Shown here: piece by piece, positions 57,624 to 64,000 of the stretch
How positions within the stretch are numbered: position 1 is the stretch's first letter
Layout: each line of letters starts with the position of its first letter
From: Proteus terrae subsp. cibarius
GTDB taxonomy: Bacteria > Pseudomonadota > Gammaproteobacteria > Enterobacterales > Enterobacteriaceae
Reading direction: 5' to 3'
Assembly (NCBI RefSeq): GCF_011045835.1
Contig: NZ_CP047349.1
Location: forward strand, 1,550,001 to 1,614,000
Length of the DNA: 64,000 nucleotides
Program-made: the position numbers and the translations under genes
The notes under the pieces: model-generated
The model's database searches: none
What the model was told of the DNA's origin: nothing
The model's input: only the letters and a program-made list of their open reading frames with translations

Positions 57624-58373
57624 ATGGCGTTACTTAAACTTAATAATGTAAGTGTTGATGATCGACTTAACGCATTTACAGAGCAAGTAAGTTATGGCGA
57701 GCGAGTCCACTTAATTGGTGCTAATGGCGCAGGAAAAAGTACGCTTTTAATGGCTATCGCAGGAGAGTTTTCTTTTAGTGGCAAAATTATTCTAAACGAA
57801 ACTTCAATAAGACATTATAAATATGATGATCTTTCTAGAATGCAGAGCATTGTTATACAACAATTGGAAGCTTTGTCATTTATGCCTGTTTTTCATTACC
57901 TCTCGCTATATCATAAATTGTCGAAAATGGATGTTCAGCAATTAAATATGCTGTTAAATGATTTTAAAATTGACAAATTATTGTTAAAAAATATTCATCA
58001 TTTATCGGGAGGCGAATGGCAGAAGGTCAGAATTGTTGGTGCATTTATCCAATTATGGTCAAATTATGATTTAAAAGGGAAATTAATGTTACTTGATGAA
58101 CCAACTAATAATTTAGATGTCGTACAGTTGGCGATTTTGGACAAGTGGGTTGATAAGTTTTGCCAACAAGGTGGCGCCGTTATTATGAGTACACATAATT
58201 TGAATCATTCCTATCAAAAAGCAGACAGAGTTTGGCTCATAAAAAATGGATGTTTGGTTAATTCTGGCGCATCTGCACTCTTATTGGACGAAAAATTATT
58301 ATCAACTACATTTAATACAAATATCAAGTGCATCAATGATGTTGATCATATTGATTGGCAGGTTTTGCAATAA
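57624..58373 (+). CDS. btuD: Vitamin B12 ABC transporter ATPase BtuD
   Basis: A 249-residue ABC ATPase. Walker A is GANGAGKST (about residues 33-41), signature LSGGEWQKVR, Walker B LMLLDEPTNNLD and H-loop STHNLNHS. The ATG at 57624 (MALLKLNNVSVDDRL) is chosen because it immediately follows the btuC stop and matches BtuD; the frame is open further upstream within btuC. It drives cobalamin import through BtuC with BtuF. Confidence 0.93.
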   Translation: MALLKLNNVSVDDRLNAFTEQVSYGERVHLIGANGAGKSTLLMAIAGEFSFSGKIILNETSIRHYKYDDLSRMQSIVIQQLEALSFMPVFHYLSLYHKLSKMDVQQLNMLLNDFKIDKLLLKNIHHLSGGEWQKVRIVGAFIQLWSNYDLKGKLMLLDEPTNNLDVVQLAILDKWVDKFCQQGGAVIMSTHNLNHSYQKADRVWLIKNGCLVNSGASALLLDEKLLSTTFNTNIKCINDVDHIDWQVLQ

Positions 58374-58406
58374 TATGGCTATTGTTAAGCTTATCTCCAA
58401 GTAATT

Positions 58407-58434
58407 ATTAAGGTTTTTTTAATGTTTTCTTAAT
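58407..58434 (+). promoter_or_regulatory. Triple-hexamer PmrA/RppA-type box before arnB
   Basis: Three hexamers ATTAAG (58407-58412), TTTAAT (58418-58423) and CTTAAT (58429-58434) recur every 11 bp with identical GTTTT spacers. The last two fit the PmrA box YTTAAK-N5-YTTAAK perfectly. Read differently, GGTTTT-N5-TGTTTT (58412-58428) resembles a PhoP box. A -10 TATAAT lies at 58465-58470 with no good -35, consistent with activation by a response regulator such as RppA or PhoP. Confidence 0.65.
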
Positions 58435-58464
58435 AAGACGGATGTCGGTGAGCAATAGTTTGTA

Positions 58465-58470
58465 TATAAT
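58465..58470 (+). promoter_or_regulatory. -10 element of the arn operon
   Basis: TATAAT 37 bp before the arnB ATG; transcription would start near 58477. Confidence 0.55.
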
Positions 58471-58506
58471 TGTTTTTTATTCATTCATTAATTAGGCTAC
58501 ATTTTT

Positions 58507-59652
58507 ATGAGTCACTTCCTTCCTTTCTCTCGCCCTGCGATTGGCGATGAAGAAATCAAAGCCGTTGAGGATGTACTGCGTTCAGGTTGGATTACAACAG
58601 GCCCTCAAAATCATCAATTAGAGCAAGATTTTTGTGAAAAATTTGGTAGCAAACACGCTATCGCAATTTGCTCTGCCACTGCGGGTATGCATGTTGTTTT
58701 AATGGCGATGGGAATTGGCGCTGGTGATGAAGTTATCACACCATCACAAACTTGGGTTTCAACAATGAACATCATTACGTTACTCGGTGCAGAGCCAGTA
58801 ATGATTGATGTTGACCGCGATACCTTGATGGTAAGTGCAGAAGATGTCAAAAAAGCCATTACACCTAGAACGAAAGCAATTATTCCAGTTCATTATGCTG
58901 GTGCACCTTGCGATCTTGATGCTTTACGAAAAGTTGCACAAGATGCAGGAATTCCTCTGATTGAAGATGCTGCGCATGCTATTGGTACTCGCTATAAAAA
59001 TGAATGGATTGGTGAAAAAGGAACCTCTATTTTCTCTTTCCATGCAATTAAGAACGTTACTTGTGCAGAGGGCGGATTGGTTGTTACTGATAATGACGAA
59101 TTAGCGAATAGAGTACGTTGCTTAAAATTCCATGGTTTAGGTGTTGACGCCTTTGATAGACAAGTTCAAGGACGTAAACCTCAAGCAGAAGTTGTTGAGC
59201 CAGGTTATAAATATAACTTATCTGATATTCATGCAGCCATTGCTGTGGTGCAATTAGGGCGTTTAGAGGAAATGAATGCTAAACGTGCTGAGTTAGTTGC
59301 ACTGTATCGTGAAAAACTCAAAGACTCACCATTAGAGATGTTGAGTGTCCCTGAATATTCACATTTACATGCTAATCACTTGTTTATGGTGAGAGTCGAT
59401 AAAAATGTGTGTGGTATCGATCGCGATACCTTTATGGAAAAATTAAAGCAAAAAGATATTGGTACAGGGCTTCATTTCCGTGCGGCGCACACACAAAAGT
59501 ATTATCGTGAACGCTATCCTGCTTTATCCCTTCCTCAATCAGAATGGAACTCTGCAACGTTATGCTCGCTGCCGCTGTTTCCTGATATGAGTAATGAAGA
59601 TGTTATTCGCGTTGTAGATGCGATCAATGAAATTCTTTCGGAGCATATTTAA
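58507..59652 (+). CDS. arnB: UDP-L-Ara4O aminotransferase ArnB
   Basis: A 381-residue PLP-dependent aminotransferase of the DegT/DnrJ family, converting the UDP-4-keto-pentose made by ArnA into UDP-4-amino-4-deoxy-L-arabinose. The PLP lysine is in [15 protein letters not shown] and the phosphate-binding serine/threonine region in [15 protein letters not shown]. First gene of the arn operon; arnC follows with no gap. Confidence 0.95.
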   Translation: MSHFLPFSRPAIGDEEIKAVEDVLRSGWITTGPQNHQLEQDFCEKFGSKHAIAICSATAGMHVVLMAMGIGAGDEVITPSQTWVSTMNIITLLGAEPVMIDVDRDTLMVSAEDVKKAITPRTKAIIPVHYAGAPCDLDALRKVAQDAGIPLIEDAAHAIGTRYKNEWIGEKGTSIFSFHAIKNVTCAEGGLVVTDNDELANRVRCLKFHGLGVDAFDRQVQGRKPQAEVVEPGYKYNLSDIHAAIAVVQLGRLEEMNAKRAELVALYREKLKDSPLEMLSVPEYSHLHANHLFMVRVDKNVCGIDRDTFMEKLKQKDIGTGLHFRAAHTQKYYRERYPALSLPQSEWNSATLCSLPLFPDMSNEDVIRVVDAINEILSEHI

Positions 59653-60633
59653 GTGTCAACATTTGATGAAATCAAGAAAGTATCGGTTGTAATCCCCGTT
59701 TATAACGAGGAAGAGAGCCTTCCTCAGCTTTTAGAACGTACAATTAAGAGCTGTAAACAGTTAAAGCAAGAGTATGAACTGATCCTTGTTGATGATGGTA
59801 GCAGTGACCATTCAGCTAAGATGTTAGAAGAAGCGGCTGCAATTGAAGAAAATCACGTTATTGCAATTATTTTGAACCGTAATTATGGTCAACATTCTGC
59901 AATTATGGCCGGTTTCAATCAGGCTGATGGTGATTTAGTGATCACATTGGATGCGGATTTACAAAATCCACCTGAAGAGATCCCAAGACTTGTCGCGACG
60001 GCTGAAGAAGGGTATGACGTTGTCGGAACTCGCCGTCGTAACCGTCAAGATTCATGGTTTCGTAAAACTGCTTCAAAAATGATCAACTCAATGATCACTA
60101 AAGCAACCGGTCGTTCTATGGGAGACTACGGTTGTATGCTTCGTGCTTATCGTCGCCACATTGTTGAAGCGATGTTACAGTGTCACGAAAGAAGTACGTT
60201 TATTCCCATTCTTGCGAACACATTCGCTCGTCGTACTATTGAAATCGATGTTGCTCACGCTGAGCGTGAGTATGGCGATTCAAAATACAGTTTTTTAAAG
60301 CTTATTAATTTAATGTACGACCTATTAACTTGTCTTACCACGGCACCATTACGTTTATTAAGCATTGTCGGCAGTGTGATTGCTGTATCTGGCTTTCTTT
60401 TAGCCTTACTGCTGATTATTTTGCGTATTATTTTTGGTGCGATGTGGGCCGCTGAGGGTGTATTCACACTCTTTGCAATCTTATTTATGTTTATCGGAGC
60501 GCAGTTCGTTGCAATGGGCTTATTAGGTGAGTATATAGGCCGAATTTATAATGATGTAAGAGCGCGTCCTCGGTATTTTATCCAAAAAGTGGTTGGCGTT
60601 AATAAACCCAACGAAGATCAGGAAAAAGACTAA
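59653..60633 (+). CDS. arnC: Undecaprenyl-phosphate L-Ara4FN transferase ArnC
   Basis: A 326-residue GT2 glycosyltransferase that loads formylated L-Ara4N on undecaprenyl phosphate at the inner membrane. DXD-type motif in [12 protein letters not shown], catalytic-domain start [18 protein letters not shown] and two C-terminal membrane segments (about 235-260 and 270-295). It starts with GTG at 59653, directly after the arnB stop, and overlaps arnA by 1 bp (TAATG). Confidence 0.94.
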   Translation: MSTFDEIKKVSVVIPVYNEEESLPQLLERTIKSCKQLKQEYELILVDDGSSDHSAKMLEEAAAIEENHVIAIILNRNYGQHSAIMAGFNQADGDLVITLDADLQNPPEEIPRLVATAEEGYDVVGTRRRNRQDSWFRKTASKMINSMITKATGRSMGDYGCMLRAYRRHIVEAMLQCHERSTFIPILANTFARRTIEIDVAHAEREYGDSKYSFLKLINLMYDLLTCLTTAPLRLLSIVGSVIAVSGFLLALLLIILRIIFGAMWAAEGVFTLFAILFMFIGAQFVAMGLLGEYIGRIYNDVRARPRYFIQKVVGVNKPNEDQEKD

Positions 60634-62615
60634 TGAAAGCAATAGTATTTGCCTATCACGATATTGGCTGTGTTGGATTAAAAGCACTTGAAAAAGCAGG
60701 TTATGATATTCAGGCTGTATTTACCCACACTGACGATCCTAATGAAAATCATTTCTTCTCATCTGTTGCTCGAGTGAGTGCAGAAATGGGGTTGACAGTA
60801 TTTGCACCTGAAAATGTCAATCACCCATTGTGGATTGAACGTATTCGTGAAATGAAACCTGATGTCATTTTTTCTTTCTATTATCGTCACATGTTAAGTG
60901 ATGAGATCCTGAATTTGGCACCTAAAGGCGCATTTAATTTACACGGTTCTTTATTACCAAAATATCGTGGTCGTGCACCAATTAACTGGGCGATCGTGAA
61001 TGGTGAAACAGAAACGGGTGTTACTTTACACAAAATGACAGCGAAAGCTGACGCGGGTGATATCGTCGCTCAAGAAAAAGTCACTATCGCAGATAATGAT
61101 ACTTCTTTGATTTTACATGAAAAAGTAAGAGAAGCTGCTGATAAGTTACTCTCTAGCGCATTACCTCATATTGTATCGGGTGATTATTCAACAACGGCAC
61201 AAGATGAAAGCCAAGCAACTTATTTTGGCCGTCGTTGTGCGGATGATGGTTTAATTGACTGGAATGCAAATGCAAAAACAGTTCACAACTTAGTGCGTGC
61301 TGTTACAGAACCATACCCAGGTGCTTTTACTTTCTTAGGTGAACGTAAAATGATTATCTGGCGTTCACGCACTATTGCCGATAATCAAGGCAAACGCCCT
61401 GGTACTGTTATTTCAACAGAGCCTTTAGTGATTGCATGCGCAGAAGGTGCAATTGAAGTTGTTACTGGTCAAAGTGAAAATGGTCTTTATGTTCAAGGAA
61501 GTCGTTTAGCGGCTGAAATGGGTATTGTGACGGATGTTCGTGTTGGACCAAAAGCAACTGCACAAGTTAAACGTCGTAAACGTGTTCTGATTTTAGGTGT
61601 GAATGGCTTTATTGGTAACCATCTAACAGAGCGTCTATTAAAAGATGATAACTATGATATCTATGGTATGGATATCGGTTCTTCTGCAATTGAGCGCTTT
61701 ATTGGAAATCCACGTTTCCACTTTATTGAAGGTGACGTGAGTATTCATACAGAATGGATTGAATACCATATTAAAAAATGTGACGTTATTCTGCCATTAG
61801 TTGCTATTGCAACACCAATTGAATATACCCGTAATCCATTACGTGTATTTGAATTAGACTTTGAAGAAAACTTAAAAATTGTACGTTATTGTGTTAAATA
61901 TAATAAACGTATTATTTTCCCATCCACATCAGAAGTTTATGGTATGTGTGATGATAAAGAATTTGACGAAGATAATTCACGTCTGATTGTTGGTCCAATC
62001 AATAAACAACGTTGGATTTACTCTGTATCTAAACAGTTATTAGACCGAGTTATTTGGGCTTATGGTGCCAAAGAAGGCCTGAAATTTACGTTGTTCCGTC
62101 CATTTAACTGGATGGGGCCTCGTTTAGATAACTTAAATTCAGCGCGTATCGGTAGCTCTCGTGCAATTACACAATTAATTCTGAACTTAGTTGAAGGTTC
62201 ACCAATTAAATTGGTTGATGGTGGTGAGCAAAAACGTTGTTTCACTGATATCAATGACGGTATTGAAGCTTTATTCCGTATTATTGAAAATCGTGATAAT
62301 AAATGTGATGGTCAAATTATCAATATTGGTAACCCAACTAACGAAGCTAGTATTCGCGAATTAGCAGAAATGCTGTTAGATTGCTTCGAAAAACATGAGT
62401 TACGTGGACATTTCCCTCCATTTGCAGGCTTTAAGAAGATTGAAAGTAGCAGTTACTATGGTAAAGGCTACCAAGATGTTGAACACCGTAAGCCAAGTAT
62501 TAAAAACGCAGAGCGTTTATTGGATTGGAAACCAAGTATTGAAACTCGCCAAACAGTAGAAGAAACATTAGATTTCTTCTTACGTGGTGCAGTTGAAGAA
62601 TTAGGCACTAAATAG
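60633..62615 (+). CDS. arnA: Bifunctional UDP-L-Ara4N formyltransferase / UDP-GlcA decarboxylase ArnA
   Basis: A 660-residue, two-domain enzyme, the length of E. coli ArnA. The N-terminal formyltransferase (about 1-300) has the folate-site loop [22 protein letters not shown]. The C-terminal short-chain dehydrogenase (about 315-660) has the NAD motif [10 protein letters not shown] and the catalytic Tyr-Lys pair in [11 protein letters not shown]. It oxidatively decarboxylates UDP-glucuronate and later formylates the amino sugar, so it acts twice in the pathway. Confidence 0.95.
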   Translation: MKAIVFAYHDIGCVGLKALEKAGYDIQAVFTHTDDPNENHFFSSVARVSAEMGLTVFAPENVNHPLWIERIREMKPDVIFSFYYRHMLSDEILNLAPKGAFNLHGSLLPKYRGRAPINWAIVNGETETGVTLHKMTAKADAGDIVAQEKVTIADNDTSLILHEKVREAADKLLSSALPHIVSGDYSTTAQDESQATYFGRRCADDGLIDWNANAKTVHNLVRAVTEPYPGAFTFLGERKMIIWRSRTIADNQGKRPGTVISTEPLVIACAEGAIEVVTGQSENGLYVQGSRLAAEMGIVTDVRVGPKATAQVKRRKRVLILGVNGFIGNHLTERLLKDDNYDIYGMDIGSSAIERFIGNPRFHFIEGDVSIHTEWIEYHIKKCDVILPLVAIATPIEYTRNPLRVFELDFEENLKIVRYCVKYNKRIIFPSTSEVYGMCDDKEFDEDNSRLIVGPINKQRWIYSVSKQLLDRVIWAYGAKEGLKFTLFRPFNWMGPRLDNLNSARIGSSRAITQLILNLVEGSPIKLVDGGEQKRCFTDINDGIEALFRIIENRDNKCDGQIINIGNPTNEASIRELAEMLLDCFEKHELRGHFPPFAGFKKIESSSYYGKGYQDVEHRKPSIKNAERLLDWKPSIETRQTVEETLDFFLRGAVEELGTK

Positions 62616-62624
62616 GAAAAAATA

Positions 62625-63518
62625 ATGAAGAAAGTTGGTTTGAGAGTTGATGTGGATACTTATCAAGGAACGAAACAAGGTATTCCACAACTGCTGGATG
62701 TATTTGCCAGACATAACATTCATGCCAGCTTCTTCTTTAGTGTCGGGCCAGATAATATGGGGCGCCATTTATGGCGCCTTTTAAAGCCCAAATTTTTATG
62801 GAAAATGTTGCGATCAAATGCTGCGTCACTATATGGTTTAGATATTTTATTAGCTGGGACAGCATGGCCGGGCAAAAGAATTGCTAAGAATTTAGGTTAT
62901 TTGATGAAAGAAACCCAAGATGCGGGGCATGAAGTTGGCTTGCATTCATGGGATCATCAAGGTTGGCAGGCAAAAGTCGGACGCTGGTCAACAGAAGAAT
63001 TAATGCAACAAGTTCGTTTAGGTGTTGAAGCACTGGAAAAAGCACTTGAAAACCCTGTAAAATGTTCGGCAGTTGCTGGATGGCGAGCAGATGAACGCGT
63101 ATTAACAGTTAAAGAAACTTTTCAATTCGATTACAATAGCGATTGTCGAGGAACGCATCCTTTTAGGCCTATTTTAGAAAATGGTTCTATCGGTACGGTG
63201 CAAATTCCAGTAACATTACCAACTTATGATGAAGTGGTCGGTACAAAGGTAAAGGATGAAGATTTTAATCAATTTATTATTGATGAAATCAAAAAAGACA
63301 GTGGAATACCTGTTTATACTATCCACACCGAAGTTGAAGGAATGTCAAAAGCCGCTCAATTTGAGCAGTTACTGGCAATGATTGCAAATGAAGGCATCGA
63401 ATTCTGTCCGTTAAGCGATTTATTACCACAAGATAAAGAAACGCTTCCGATGGGTAAAGTTGTTCGATCTGACTTTCCAGGTCGAGAAGGCTGGTTAGGG
63501 TGCCAACAAGAGGTCTAA
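62625..63518 (+). CDS. arnD: 4-deoxy-4-formamido-L-Ara-phosphoundecaprenol deformylase ArnD
   Basis: A 297-residue polysaccharide-deacetylase-family enzyme removing the formyl group on the lipid carrier. [13 protein letters not shown] at the start gives the metal-binding Asp pair, and [15 protein letters not shown] carries the His-x3-His-type metal site. Deformylation makes the sugar a substrate for ArnT. It lies 9 bp after arnA. Confidence 0.93.
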   Translation: MKKVGLRVDVDTYQGTKQGIPQLLDVFARHNIHASFFFSVGPDNMGRHLWRLLKPKFLWKMLRSNAASLYGLDILLAGTAWPGKRIAKNLGYLMKETQDAGHEVGLHSWDHQGWQAKVGRWSTEELMQQVRLGVEALEKALENPVKCSAVAGWRADERVLTVKETFQFDYNSDCRGTHPFRPILENGSIGTVQIPVTLPTYDEVVGTKVKDEDFNQFIIDEIKKDSGIPVYTIHTEVEGMSKAAQFEQLLAMIANEGIEFCPLSDLLPQDKETLPMGKVVRSDFPGREGWLGCQQEV

Positions 63519-63525
63519 CGAAACT

Positions 63526-64000
63526 ATGTTGAATAACCGGGCGAGTAAAATCGGGGCCATCCTCTTGGCTCTTTTTTTTGTTCTTACCTACTTATTTCCA
63601 TTGAACAGCCGGTTATTATGGCAACCAGATGAAACCCGTTATGCGGAAATTAGCCGTGAAATGGTGGTGAGCGGGAACTGGATTGTTCCTCATATGCTCG
63701 ATATTCGCTATTTTGAGAAGCCAGTAGCAGGTTATTGGATTAATAATGTTAGCCAATTAATTTTTGGTCACACCAACTTTGCTGTGCGTTTTGGCTCTGT
63801 TATTTCTATTCTCTTAAGCACATTACTTGTCTATTTATTGGCAAGAATGATGTGGCGTAACCGCCAAGTCGCTTTTGTTTCTAGTTTAATCTATTTATCC
63901 ATGTTCTTAGTGTTTAGCGTAGGTACTTATAGTGTATTAGATCCTATGTTGGCACTTTGGGTTACCGCGAGTATGGTTTGCTGTTTTTGGGCGCTTAAAG
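63526..64000 (+). CDS. arnT: Lipid A L-Ara4N transferase ArnT (5' part)
   Basis: Only the first 158 codons lie in the window; the frame is open at the right edge. It starts [18 protein letters not shown] and has a first membrane span at about 9-26. The family motif [14 protein letters not shown] (about 38-51) has the acidic residues at the catalytic site, and [11 protein letters not shown] follows. This GT83 enzyme transfers L-Ara4N to lipid A in the periplasmic leaflet. arnE and arnF are expected beyond the edge. Confidence 0.92.
   Translation, partial: MLNNRASKIGAILLALFFVLTYLFPLNSRLLWQPDETRYAEISREMVVSGNWIVPHMLDIRYFEKPVAGYWINNVSQLIFGHTNFAVRFGSVISILLSTLLVYLLARMMWRNRQVAFVSSLIYLSMFLVFSVGTYSVLDPMLALWVTASMVCCFWALK

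Overview
The window looks like a chromosomal segment of Proteus mirabilis or a very close relative (Morganellaceae, Enterobacterales). The DNA is AT-rich. The 287-residue lipase at 11959-12822 has Ser79, Asp232 and His254 exactly where the catalytic triad of the P. mirabilis lipase lies, and a complete arnB-C-A-D-T start sits at the right edge. No rRNA, tRNA, CRISPR array or intact insertion sequence was seen.

Left third (1-20 kb): accessory and patchy. It holds a YgiW-like OB-fold gene behind a MerR-type promoter, prophage debris (a frameshifted HNH endonuclease, a tape-measure N-terminus, an orphan Q antiterminator), an orphan Imm33 immunity gene and a broken DUF7832-like gene. It also holds a YedE/DUF3343 selenium-type pair, two small lipoproteins, an AAA ATPase, a ParD-like gene joined to a second-type map gene, the lipase, an orphan HicB, ycdX, a chemoreceptor, a solitary NqrE paralogue, a CYTH enzyme, a DUF2628 protein and a UspF-type protein. 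Intergenic spaces are long.

Middle (20-48 kb): core enterobacterial blocks. ftnA; the copper-linked yobA-yebZ-yebY operon followed by the small RNA SdsR; yebV; the LetAB lipid-transport pair; msrC; proQ-prc; an OprD-type porin inserted before htpX; tcyP-ydjM with a consensus LexA box; hxpB, yniB and yniA; the Fur-box-controlled sitABCD Mn/Fe transporter; emtA and marC; an acetyltransferase; a tRNA-binding protein; an AraC regulator; and a PACE efflux protein. Compared with E. coli, rsmF, yebW and pphA are absent from the yeb block.

Right third (48-64 kb): the translation block thrS-infC-rpmI-rplT-(pheM attenuator)-pheST-ihfA in canonical order, with an AUU start for infC, an anticodon-like hairpin before thrS and a Phe-rich leader before pheS. 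Then come btuC-btuD (no btuE) and the arn operon for 4-amino-4-deoxy-L-arabinose modification of lipid A, the basis of intrinsic polymyxin resistance. The arn promoter carries three 11-bp-spaced hexamers resembling a PmrA/RppA box.

No clearly new multi-gene system was found. The most interesting items are the MerR-type promoter on the ygiW-like gene, the solitary NqrE with both Fe-S cysteines, the Asp-to-Asn change in the YniA catalytic motif, the SdsR homologue, the six-MCE-domain LetB, the triple-hexamer arn promoter and the long CRP-site-bearing leader of the porin.
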